Assembly (NCBI GenBank): GCA_036494465.1 | Contig: DASXOJ010000071.1 | Coordinates: 76,144 to 140,143 of the forward strand | From: CAJCJE01 sp036494465 | GTDB taxonomy: Bacteria > Actinomycetota > Actinomycetes > Mycobacteriales > Pseudonocardiaceae | Length of the DNA stretch: 64,000 nt | Direction: 5' to 3' | Shown here: positions 50,530 through 57,923 of the stretch, piece by piece | Numbering within the stretch: the first letter of the stretch is position 1 | Layout: each line of letters begins with the position of its first letter | Made by a program: the position numbers and the translations under genes | The notes under the pieces: generated by a model | What the model saw: only the letters and a program-made list of their open reading frames with translations | Told to the model about the DNA's origin: nothing | The model's database searches: none

Positions 50530-51441
50530 TCAGTAGTAGTAGGGGTAAGGACTCCAGTCCGGGTCGCGCTTCTCCAGGAACGCGTCCCGGCCCTCGACCG
50601 CCTCGTCGGTCATGTACGCCAACCGGGTCGTCTCGCCAGCGAACAGCTGCTGTCCGACCAGGCCGTCGTCGATCAGGTTGAACGCGTACTTGAGCATCCG
50701 CTGCGCGGTCGGCGACTTCCCGTTGATCTCCTTGGCCCACTGCAACGCGGTCGCCTCCAGTTCGGCGTGCGGCACGACCTCGTTGACCGCGCCCATGTCG
50801 AACATCTGCCGTGCGGTGTAGGTGCGGCCGAGGAAGAAGATCTCCCGCGCGAACTTCTGCCCGACCTGCCGCGCCAGGTACGCCGAGCCGTACCCGCCGT
50901 CGAACGAGCCGACGTCCGAGTCGGTCTGCTTGAACCGCGCGTGTTCCGCGCTGGCCAGGGTCAGGTCGCAGATCACGTGCAGGCTGTGGCCACCGCCCGC
51001 CGCCCAGCCCGGCACCACCGCGATGACCACCTTGGGCATGAACCGGATCAGCCGCTGGCACTCCAGGATGTGCAACCGGCCCGCCCGCGCCGGATCGACC
51101 GTCTCCGCGGTCTCGCCGCTCGCGTACTGGTACCCGGACCGGCCACGGATCCGCTGGTCACCGCCGGAACAGAAGGCCCAGCCACCGTCCTTGCCGGACG
51201 GCCCGTTGCCGGTGAGCAGCACGCAGCCGACATCCGAGCTCATCCGGGCGTGGTCCAGCGCGGTGTACAGCTCGTCGACGGTGTGCGGGCGGAACGCGTT
51301 GCGCACCTCGGGACGGTTGAACGCGATGCGCACCGTGCCCTGCTCGAGCGCGCGGTGATAGGTGATGTCGGTGAACTCGAACCCGGGCACCTCGCGCCAG
51401 GCGGTCGGGTCGAACAACTCGGAGACCGGGGAGTCATGCAC
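50530..51441 (-). CDS. menB: 1,4-dihydroxy-2-naphthoyl-CoA synthase
   Basis: Crotonase-fold enzyme that closes the naphthoate ring from o-succinylbenzoyl-CoA. 303 residues. Conserved regions: YHRALEQGTVRIAFNRPEVRNAFRPHTVDEL, WAFCSGGDQRIRGRSGYQYA (oxyanion hole), VIAVVPGWAAGGGHSLHVICDLTLAS, QTDSDVGSFDGGYGSAYLARQVGQKFAREIFFLGRTYTA and the C-terminal PDWSPYPYYY. The GTG start at 51441 has a TATTCT hexamer 7 bases upstream and no ribosome binding site, so it is probably leaderless. It is divergent from menD with 38 bases between the start codons. Confidence 0.96.
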   Translation of the reverse strand: MHDSPVSELFDPTAWREVPGFEFTDITYHRALEQGTVRIAFNRPEVRNAFRPHTVDELYTALDHARMSSDVGCVLLTGNGPSGKDGGWAFCSGGDQRIRGRSGYQYASGETAETVDPARAGRLHILECQRLIRFMPKVVIAVVPGWAAGGGHSLHVICDLTLASAEHARFKQTDSDVGSFDGGYGSAYLARQVGQKFAREIFFLGRTYTARQMFDMGAVNEVVPHAELEATALQWAKEINGKSPTAQRMLKYAFNLIDDGLVGQQLFAGETTRLAYMTDEAVEGRDAFLEKRDPDWSPYPYYY

Positions 51442-51448
51442 ACCTGGG

Positions 51449-51454
51449 AGAATA
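51449..51454 (-). promoter_or_regulatory. -10 element for leaderless menB transcript
   Basis: TATTCT on the minus strand ends 7 bases before the GTG start of menB. Confidence 0.5.
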
Positions 51455-51479
51455 GGGGGATGCGCACGAAGGATCGCGG

Positions 51480-53147
51480 GTGAACCCGTCCACGGCCCAG
51501 GCCAGGGTCATGATGGACGAGTTGGCGCGCTGCGGCGTGCGCCAGTTCGTGGTCTGCCCCGGTTCGCGCAATGCGCCGCTGTCCATGGCTTTGGCGCGCG
51601 CAGCCACGGCCGGGCAGATCACCCTGCACGTGCGGATCGACGAGCGCTCCGCCGCCTTCTTCGCGCTCGGCCTCGCCCGCTCCGGGCAGTGCGTCGCGGT
51701 CGCGGTGACCTCGGGAACCGCCGTCGCCAACCTGCATCCGGCCGTGCTTGAGGCACATCACACCGGCAAACCTGTGCTGTTGCTCACCGCCGATCGTCCG
51801 GTCGAACTGCTCGGCACCGGCGCCAACCAGGTCATCGACCAGCGCGCGGTGTTCGGCGGCGCGGCGGCCTTCGTGGACTTCCCGATCGCGGAGACCCGCA
51901 CGGGCCAGAACGCGGTCTGGCGCGCGCTGATCTGCCGCGCGGTCGCCGCCGCCGCGAGCGGTCCGGTGCAGGTCAACGTCCCGCTGCGCGACCCGCTGGT
52001 CCCCGACGGCGACGACGAATGGCTCGAATCCCTCGCGGGCCGCCCCGACGAGCGCCCCTGGACCGTTGCCTCCGCTGGTGTTCCACCGGTTGGTTCCGCG
52101 GTCCCGGATCTCGGCCCGCGCCCGCTGCTGGTGCTCGGCGACGGCGACCAGGCCCTGCTCACCGACGCCGCGCGCACCGCGGCGGCGGCCGGCTGGCCCG
52201 TCCTCGCCGAGCCGACCGCGACGGCGGCAGCACTGGCCGGTGGCGCCGAACTGATCACGCACGGCACCCTGATCGTCAACGCGGACCCGCTCGCGCTGCA
52301 ACCGACCGGCGTGGTGATCGCGGGCCGGCCGACGCTGACCCGCTGGGTCGCCCGGCTGATGCGCACCGTCGGCGTCGTGCACGTGGTCGACGACAATCCG
52401 CAATGGACAGACGCGGCGCATACCGCGACGAGCGTGAGCCGGTGGCTCTCACCAACCGATCTCGTTGGCGCACAAGCGGACCCGGCCTGGCTGCCACGAT
52501 GGCGCGACACCGACGACACCGTCACCGGCGCGGTCGCCAAATTCCTCGCCGACCAGCCCTGGCCGACCGGACTGCGCGTCGCGCGCGACATCATCGCCGC
52601 GCTGCCCCCGGACGCCGTGCTGTTCCTCGGATCGTCCAATCCGGTCCGGCTCGCCGACCTCGTCGCCGTGCCACGCGCGGATCTGCGCGTGTACGCCAAC
52701 CGCGGCGTCGGCGGCATCGACGGCAGCGTGTCCACCGCCAGCGGGCTTGCCATCGGCCTCGGCGCGCAGAGCTACGCGTTGCTCGGTGACCTGACCTTCC
52801 TGCACGACACCAACGGTTTGCTGCTCGGCCCGGACGAACAACGCCCCGACCTGACCGTGCTCGTGCTCAACGACGTCGGCGGCGGCATCTTCAGCCTGCT
52901 CGAACAGGGCGCGCCGGCACACGTTGCCAGTTTCGAGCGCGTTTTCGGCACCCCGCACCAGGCCCACATCGACAAACTCTGCGCGGCGCACGGCGTTCCG
53001 TACCGGTTGGCGCAGACCGCGGATCAACTGCACGCGGCCATCGCCGAACAAGGCGGACTGCGCGTCGTCGAGATCCCGGTGCCTCGCGACGGCATCCGCG
53101 AGCTGCACGCCGCCCTCGCCGCAGCGGTTCGCGACGCTATTCGGTGA
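51480..53147 (+). CDS. menD: SEPHCHC synthase (2-succinyl-5-enolpyruvyl-6-hydroxy-3-cyclohexene-1-carboxylate synthase)
   Basis: ThDP enzyme joining isochorismate and 2-oxoglutarate. 555 residues. N-terminal region MNPSTAQARVMMDELARCGVRQFVVCPGSRNAPLSMAL, the catalytic-type Glu region HVRIDERSAAFFALGLARSG, SSNPVRLADL, and the C-terminal ThDP motif LLGDLTFLHDTNGLLLG ... LTVLVLNDVGGGIFSLL. GTG 51480 has AAGGA nine bases before it. It consumes the product of the isochorismate synthase encoded convergently next to it (11-base overlap). Confidence 0.96.
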   Translation: MNPSTAQARVMMDELARCGVRQFVVCPGSRNAPLSMALARAATAGQITLHVRIDERSAAFFALGLARSGQCVAVAVTSGTAVANLHPAVLEAHHTGKPVLLLTADRPVELLGTGANQVIDQRAVFGGAAAFVDFPIAETRTGQNAVWRALICRAVAAAASGPVQVNVPLRDPLVPDGDDEWLESLAGRPDERPWTVASAGVPPVGSAVPDLGPRPLLVLGDGDQALLTDAARTAAAAGWPVLAEPTATAAALAGGAELITHGTLIVNADPLALQPTGVVIAGRPTLTRWVARLMRTVGVVHVVDDNPQWTDAAHTATSVSRWLSPTDLVGAQADPAWLPRWRDTDDTVTGAVAKFLADQPWPTGLRVARDIIAALPPDAVLFLGSSNPVRLADLVAVPRADLRVYANRGVGGIDGSVSTASGLAIGLGAQSYALLGDLTFLHDTNGLLLGPDEQRPDLTVLVLNDVGGGIFSLLEQGAPAHVASFERVFGTPHQAHIDKLCAAHGVPYRLAQTADQLHAAIAEQGGLRVVEIPVPRDGIRELHAALAAAVRDAIR

Positions 53148-54417
53148 GCTGCTCCAAGGCATCCCGCATCGGGATCATCTTGGCGTTCGCCTCCAGCACC
53201 TCACTGTCCGGATCGGAATCCGGCATGATCCCGCCGCCCGCGTAGAGCCGCGCGGTGTTCCCGCTCACCTGCGCGCAGCGCAACGCGATGCCCAGCTCAC
53301 CGTCACCCGACGCGTCGATCCAGCCGACCGGACCGGCATAGCGGCCCCGGTCCATCCCCTCCAACTCGGTGATCAACGCCACCGCCGCCTCGCGCGGCGT
53401 GCCACCCACGGCGGCGGGCGGATGCACCTCGCCGGTCAGCTCCAGCAGCGACGGGTTGCCCGCGAGCGTGCCCTGGATGTCCGTCGCCAGGTGCAACACG
53501 TTGCGCAGCCGCAAAATCGTCGCTTCGCCCGGCACCTCCAGCTGGTCGCAGAACGGCTTGATCTTGTCCGCCACCGACTCCACCGCGTACCGGTGCTCCT
53601 CCTGGTTCTTCGCCGAATCCAGCAGACTCGCCGCCAGCGCGTCCGCGTCGATCCCGTCCCTCGGCCAGACCGTGCCCGCCAGCACCCGCGCGGTCAGTTC
53701 GCTGCCGCGCCGCGCCAGCAACAACTCCGGCGTCGCGCCGACCAGACCGTCGACCGAGAAGATCCAGCAGTTCGGGTTGCGCCCCGCCAACGCGAGCAGC
53801 AACCCACGCGCGTCGATCGGGCCCTCCTCCGGCGGCGTGCTCGCCATCAGATCGTGCGCCAGCACCACCTTGCGCAACTCGCCAGCGCGCAACCTGCGTA
53901 CCGCCTCCGCGACCGCGTTGCGATACCCGGTCACCGACAGCTCGCCCTCGGCGTAGCGGACCGTCGACGGCGTCCGGATCGGCTGCATCGCGACCGGCGA
54001 CCGCGTCGCGTGCTCGTCGCCGACAGCGATTTCCGTGACCCATGTCACGCCATCCCGCCGACCGACCACCACCTCCGGCACGACCAGCGCCGAATAACCA
54101 GGCTGATCGGCAAAAGCCATGCTCACGAACGCGACCGGCCCGGTCCCCGCAAGTTCGACGTCGTCATCCACGTCGGCGTTCGCCGCGAAATCCCGCCACC
54201 AGCCCGCCGCCTGCCCGAACCGGCCAGGCCCGGACGGCTCGAACCGAGCCGCCTCACCCCAGCCCACCAGGCCGTCGCCGTGCCGAACCCAAGCCAGCGC
54301 GTCATCGCCGCGCGGCAGCAGTTCCAGCAGGTCAGCGGCTGATTCGACCACTCGGGTACGCGCTCGGAGCTGCTTACCCCTGGCCGCTGTGGGATGTTGC
54401 GAAGAGGCGGTCGTCAC
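53137..54417 (-). CDS. isochorismate synthase
   Basis: 426 residues of the chorismate-utilising family; it isomerises chorismate to isochorismate for MenD. The catalytic regions are LRKVVLAHDLMAS, FSVDGLVGATPELLLARRGSELTARVLAGTVW, KNQEEHRYAVESVADKI, EVHPPAAVGGTPREAAVALI, GRYAGPVGWIDASGDGELGIALRCAQV and LYAGGGIMPDSDPDSEVLEANAKM (Mg-binding glutamates). The GTG 54417 has TACGCT at six bases and no ribosome binding site, so it is likely leaderless. It could serve siderophore synthesis instead, but its position beside menD argues for menaquinone (MenF role). Confidence 0.92.
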   Translation of the reverse strand: MTTASSQHPTAARGKQLRARTRVVESAADLLELLPRGDDALAWVRHGDGLVGWGEAARFEPSGPGRFGQAAGWWRDFAANADVDDDVELAGTGPVAFVSMAFADQPGYSALVVPEVVVGRRDGVTWVTEIAVGDEHATRSPVAMQPIRTPSTVRYAEGELSVTGYRNAVAEAVRRLRAGELRKVVLAHDLMASTPPEEGPIDARGLLLALAGRNPNCWIFSVDGLVGATPELLLARRGSELTARVLAGTVWPRDGIDADALAASLLDSAKNQEEHRYAVESVADKIKPFCDQLEVPGEATILRLRNVLHLATDIQGTLAGNPSLLELTGEVHPPAAVGGTPREAAVALITELEGMDRGRYAGPVGWIDASGDGELGIALRCAQVSGNTARLYAGGGIMPDSDPDSEVLEANAKMIPMRDALEQLTE

Positions 54418-54423
54418 CCTTCG

Positions 54424-54429
54424 AGCGTA
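54424..54429 (-). promoter_or_regulatory. -10 element for leaderless isochorismate synthase gene
   Basis: TACGCT on the minus strand, six bases before the GTG start. Confidence 0.5.
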
Positions 54430-54520
54430 CGAACCAACCGGACCGCCCGCGCTGAGAGATCGGCCGCTTTGTGAGTTCCGGGACAGTGGCCATCGCGGTC
54501 GGCCTAGACTTCCAGGCGAA

Positions 54521-55012
54521 ATGGTGAGCGACGTGGCACTGGCAGAATCCGATGGACGCGGTGAACCGACCGCGCCGGAAGCCGCACCTCAACCCCCGAA
54601 GTTGAGCACCCGTCGCCGCATCGCCGCGACCACCCTGCTCGTCGTCGGCCTCGCCATCAGCGCGCTCGCCCTGCTCGTCCTCTACGCCTGCTGGCACGAC
54701 GACCGCGACATCACCAACCACATCGGCCGCACCGACGCCGACGTCCTGTCCGTCGTCTTCAACCGCAGCGCCGTGCGCTTCGTCACCCCCGACGGCACCG
54801 TCTACATCCCGCCCGACGGTGTCCTCTATCCGGAGGGCCTCACCGCGGGCACCCGGGTCCGGGTCGAATACGACACCCTCGAACCCAACATGGTCCGCGT
54901 CGCGGGCCGCGACTTCACCCTCGCCTTCCTGCCGATCGGTACCACCATCGCAGGCACCTGGATCGTCGTGGCCCCCCTGCTCTGGTGGCTCCGCCGCGCC
55001 AAGCGCACCTGA
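54521..55012 (+). CDS. DUF3592-like membrane protein (Rv0556-like position)
   Basis: 163 residues. Two helices (RRIAATTLLVVGLAISALALLVLYA and IGTTIAGTWIVVAPLLWWL) enclose a beta domain of about 80 residues: GRTDADVLSVVFNRSAVRFVTPDGTVYIPPDGVLYPEGLTAGTRVRVEYDTLEPNMVRVAGRDFTL. This matches DUF3592, where the loop 'G..V.V.YDP..P..' is conserved. It stands near menD as Rv0556 does. The function is unknown. ATG 54521 is used; GTG 54524 or 54533 are possible. Confidence 0.75.
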   Translation: MVSDVALAESDGRGEPTAPEAAPQPPKLSTRRRIAATTLLVVGLAISALALLVLYACWHDDRDITNHIGRTDADVLSVVFNRSAVRFVTPDGTVYIPPDGVLYPEGLTAGTRVRVEYDTLEPNMVRVAGRDFTLAFLPIGTTIAGTWIVVAPLLWWLRRAKRT

Positions 55013-55271
55013 CCGAGGCGCCCACCCGAAAAGTGGATCTTGTCGGCCGCGAACACCGGGCCGAAGCTCCCATTTCGGCCGCTGAAACCGCAGCCGACCT
55101 CGATATCCGGCATTTTGCGTTTGCCGTTGCCCGACGCCCTCGATGGGGCTCATCGGTGCTGGCTTGCCCCATCCGCAACCCCCACGATCACCTGCGGCCA
55201 AGTCGCCCAGCCCCGACCGAGAGTGGAACACGATGCAGATCTGCTCTGACGAGCCGAATTGTAGGCACACT

Positions 55272-55295
55272 GTTGTACTATCACGTAGGTACAAC
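55272..55295. promoter_or_regulatory. inverted repeat, likely autorepression operator of the vapBC-type module
   Basis: GTTGTAC (55272-55278) and GTACAAC (55289-55295), a 7-base perfect inverted repeat with a 10-base spacer, directly before the ribosome binding site of the antitoxin gene. Antitoxin-toxin complexes usually bind such sites. Confidence 0.65.
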
Positions 55296-55310
55296 GAGGA
55301 GGTGATGATC

Positions 55311-55598
55311 ATGTCGAAGGTTTCGGTTCGAGAGTTCTCGTATAACCCCAGTGCGATGTTCGCTCGTGTAGAGCAGGGCGAGCGATTGGAGGTGACCAGG
55401 CACGGCGAGGTGATCGCCGTGTTGATTCCCCCGCCGCGTACACAAGATCGATACGAGGAGCTTGTCGCGCTCGGGGAAATCCGGCCTGCCACTGGGAATC
55501 TGACCGCTGGAGACTGGAGGCAGTTCACGCACTTCGACGTCCCCGATGATGTAGATCCGCTCGCGGTACTGCTTGAGATGCGTGAGGACGAGCGATGA
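55311..55598 (+). CDS. Phd/YefM-family antitoxin
   Basis: 95 residues. The N-terminal Phd/YefM DNA-binding fold reads SKVSVREFSYNPSAMFARVEQGERLEVTRHGEVIAVLIPP; the C-terminal half (TAGDWRQFTHFDVPDDVDPLAVLLEMREDE) should wrap the toxin. ATG 55311 has GAGGAGG eight bases upstream. The stop overlaps the toxin start (ATGA). Its codons are less GC-rich than those of the men genes around it, which suggests acquisition. It probably represses its own operon through the inverted repeat at 55272-55295. Confidence 0.88.
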   Translation: MSKVSVREFSYNPSAMFARVEQGERLEVTRHGEVIAVLIPPPRTQDRYEELVALGEIRPATGNLTAGDWRQFTHFDVPDDVDPLAVLLEMREDER

Positions 55599-55987
55599 TC
55601 TATCTGGATGCTTCGGCGTTGGTGACCATGGTCCTGGGGCGGCGGAATTCGAAGACACTGGGCGAGTTCCTCGACGAGCACGGTGACGTTCGGACCTGTA
55701 CCAGCACGATTGGTTTTGTTGAGACGGTTCGAGTTTGCGATCAGGTTGGCACTTTTCCGAATTTGATGACGGCTTTGGTGCGGGAACATGCCGAACTTGT
55801 CGTGACCGAGAAGATTCGAGACGCGGCGGCTGCGGTAGGCGGCAAGGTTCGTTCCCTCGACGCGATCCATGTCGCCAGTGCCGAGAGACTGGGCTCGAAA
55901 TTGATGGCGTTGGTGACCTACGACCGCCGGATGGCGGATGTGGCGCGTGCCGCCGGCTTGCCAGTGGCCATGCCCGGCGCCGAGTAG
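55595..55987 (+). CDS. PIN-domain toxin, VapC type
   Basis: 130 residues. PIN nuclease acidic residues are visible in MIYLDASALVTMV (Asp5), STIGFVETVRV (Glu), VRSLDAIHVASAERLG (Asp near 88) and LVTYDRRMADVARAAGL (Asp near 108). VapC toxins cleave tRNA or rRNA. All four acidic positions are intact, so the toxin looks functional. It is coupled to the antitoxin gene by a 4-base overlap. Pairing of Phd-type antitoxins with PIN toxins is common. Confidence 0.9.
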   Translation: MIYLDASALVTMVLGRRNSKTLGEFLDEHGDVRTCTSTIGFVETVRVCDQVGTFPNLMTALVREHAELVVTEKIRDAAAAVGGKVRSLDAIHVASAERLGSKLMALVTYDRRMADVARAAGLPVAMPGAE

Positions 55988-55992
55988 TTCGG

Positions 55993-56151
55993 ATGGATCA
56001 GCCAGCGGAGCCACGTCACCATTCGTGGACTACGCAGGAGCAGGCTTCCGGCTCGCAGCAGCCCGACCACGCTCCGCTTTCCATTGACGAGATCGCTGAG
56101 AAGCTCGCTGTCGAATACAGCGATGCGCTGGAGCTGCTCGGAAAGCTCTGA
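55993..56151 (+). CDS. hypothetical 52-residue protein downstream of the toxin gene
   Basis: Starts at ATG 55993, five bases after the toxin stop, behind a weak site. The sequence is polar and Gln/Ser-rich for 30 residues, then APLSIDEIAEKLAVEYSDALELLGKL, a plausible amphipathic helix. It ends 4 bases before the convergent IMPase gene. I do not recognise a family; it could be a small protein or chance coding. Confidence 0.35.
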   Translation: MDQPAEPRHHSWTTQEQASGSQQPDHAPLSIDEIAEKLAVEYSDALELLGKL

Positions 56152-56155
56152 CGGG

Positions 56156-57064
56156 TCAGCTTGCGCAGCCGCGCCACCATTCGAGGACTTCGGGGGCTAC
56201 GCCGGGACCGGCGACCAGAAGGCCGTCGACGGGGAGGCCGGTGGTGCCGGTGGTTTCGGTGCCGTGGCGGTCCAGGACGACGGCGCCTGCTTCGAGTGCC
56301 AGCGCGACGCCCCCTGCGACGTCCCATTCGTGGAAGCTGTGCAGGACGGCTGCTGCCGCGTGACCCAACGCGACGCCGGCCACGGCCAGCGCCGCTGAGC
56401 CGAGGATGCGGACGCCGGTGTGGGATTTGGCGGCGCGGCTCATGAATTCGGCCATGCCGGGCCAGGGACCGCCGCCGACGAGCTCGGTGCAGACGATCGC
56501 GCCTGCCAGTTCGGTGCGGGCGGGGAGCTGGACGGGGCTGCCGTTGGCGCGGGCGCCCCGGCCGCGGGCCGCCGCGTAGATCTGGGCTCGGTAGGGGTCG
56601 GCGACGACGCCGACCACCGGGCCGTCGGCGTCCATGAGCGCGAGGCTGTACGCGCACCAGGGCATGCCCGCGACGTAGTTGGCGGTGCCGTCGACCGGGT
56701 CGACGACCCAGCGGTATTCGGCTTCGCTGGCGCCGACGTCGGCGCCGAACTCCTCACCGACGACCGGGATGCCGGGGAATTCGGCGGTGAGCACGCGGCG
56801 GGTGTGCCGTTCCAGGGTGCGGTCGGTGTCGGTGACCCAGTCGAACGGGGATTCCTTCGCGGTCGGGCGGGCGCCTCGGCCCGCTGTCGCGGTGATCACG
56901 TCGGTCGCGTCGTTGGCCAGCCTGCCCGCTACCTCAAGGGCGTGCGAGACGAGCGCGGGCGAGACCGGCCGGGCCGGGCGGCGGATCTGACTCACAGGGT
57001 TGGACTCCCGGCGCGGCAGTGGTGCGGGTTCGCGATAAGGGGTCGGTGAAGGAACAGCCGTCAT
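56156..57064 (-). CDS. inositol monophosphatase family protein
   Basis: 302 residues. The metal-binding motifs are IPVVGEEFGAD (first Glu), YRWVVDPVDGTANYVAGMPWCAYSLAL (DPVDGT, motif A) and FHEWDVAGGVALALEAGAVV (WDxAG, motif B). A ~35-residue Pro/Arg-rich N-terminus precedes the domain. Family members hydrolyse myo-inositol-1-phosphate, histidinol phosphate or PAP; the substrate is not decided by sequence. ATG 57064 is the likely start. It is divergent from menG. Confidence 0.9.
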   Translation of the reverse strand: MTAVPSPTPYREPAPLPRRESNPVSQIRRPARPVSPALVSHALEVAGRLANDATDVITATAGRGARPTAKESPFDWVTDTDRTLERHTRRVLTAEFPGIPVVGEEFGADVGASEAEYRWVVDPVDGTANYVAGMPWCAYSLALMDADGPVVGVVADPYRAQIYAAARGRGARANGSPVQLPARTELAGAIVCTELVGGGPWPGMAEFMSRAAKSHTGVRILGSAALAVAGVALGHAAAAVLHSFHEWDVAGGVALALEAGAVVLDRHGTETTGTTGLPVDGLLVAGPGVAPEVLEWWRGCAS

Positions 57065-57169
57065 ACCGCTCAAGCGTGAACTTGCCTGGTGTCTGTGACA
57101 CGACCAACAGATGACGACCTGACGATCACTGTGTGCAAGTCTCGTGCGGAGCGATAGGGCGTCTGGCCG

Positions 57170-57175
57170 TAGGCT
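57170..57175 (+). promoter_or_regulatory. -10 element for leaderless menG transcript
   Basis: TAGGCT, six bases, then ATG 57182, without a ribosome binding site. Confidence 0.5.
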
Positions 57176-57181
57176 CCTGCC

Positions 57182-57883
57182 ATGTCACGCGCGAATCTGG
57201 ACCGGGACCCGCACGAGGTCGCGCAGATGTTCGACGGGGTCGCCAAGCACTACGACCGGACCAATTCGCTGACCAGCCTCGGGTTCGACCGGCACTGGCG
57301 CAACGTGACGGCGCGCGAGTTGGGGCTCACGCCTGGCGAGAAGGTGCTGGACATCGCGGCCGGGACGGCAGTGTCGACGGTCGGGTTGGCGGCCTCGGGC
57401 GCCTGGGCGGTCGCTGCGGATTTTTCGTTCGGGATGCTGTCGCGCGGCACTGCCCGGCGGGTGCCCAAGGTGGCGGCGGACGCGTTGCACCTGCCGTTCG
57501 CGGACGACTCGTTCGACGCGGTCACGGTGTCCTTCGGGCTGCGCAACATGAAGGGCACGGTCGACGCGCTGGCGGAGATGCGGCGGGTGGTGCGGCCGGG
57601 CGGGCGGCTGGTGGTGTGCGAGTTCTCCACGCCGACGTTCCCGCCGTTCCGGATCGTGTACCTGAACTACCTGATGCGCGCGTTGCCCGCGATCGCGCGG
57701 AAGGTGGCGTCCAATCCGGATGCCTACGTCTACCTGGCCGAGTCGATCCGGTCGTGGCCCGCGCAGCGGCAGCTGGCGGAGCTGGTGGAGCAGGCGGGCT
57801 GGCGCGAGGTGGAGTGGACCAACCTGACCGGGGGGATCGTGGCCCTGCACCGGGCACGGAAGCCTGAGCCGTCGAGCACTTAG
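57182..57883 (+). CDS. menG: demethylmenaquinone methyltransferase
   Basis: SAM-dependent C-methyltransferase that makes menaquinone from demethylmenaquinone. 233 residues. The UbiE signature is VAQMFDGVAKHYDRTNSLTSLGFDRHWR; motif I VLDIAAGTAVSTVGLA; motif II region ADALHLPFADDSFDAVTVSFGLRNMKG; and VVRPGGRLVVCEFSTP. It precedes menJ by 40 bases, as Rv0558 and Rv0561c are near each other in M. tuberculosis. Probably leaderless (TAGGCT). Confidence 0.95.
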   Translation: MSRANLDRDPHEVAQMFDGVAKHYDRTNSLTSLGFDRHWRNVTARELGLTPGEKVLDIAAGTAVSTVGLAASGAWAVAADFSFGMLSRGTARRVPKVAADALHLPFADDSFDAVTVSFGLRNMKGTVDALAEMRRVVRPGGRLVVCEFSTPTFPPFRIVYLNYLMRALPAIARKVASNPDAYVYLAESIRSWPAQRQLAELVEQAGWREVEWTNLTGGIVALHRARKPEPSST

Positions 57884-57923
57884 ACTGGGGTCAATCCCCC
57901 TTCTCCACGAGGAGCGCACGCAT

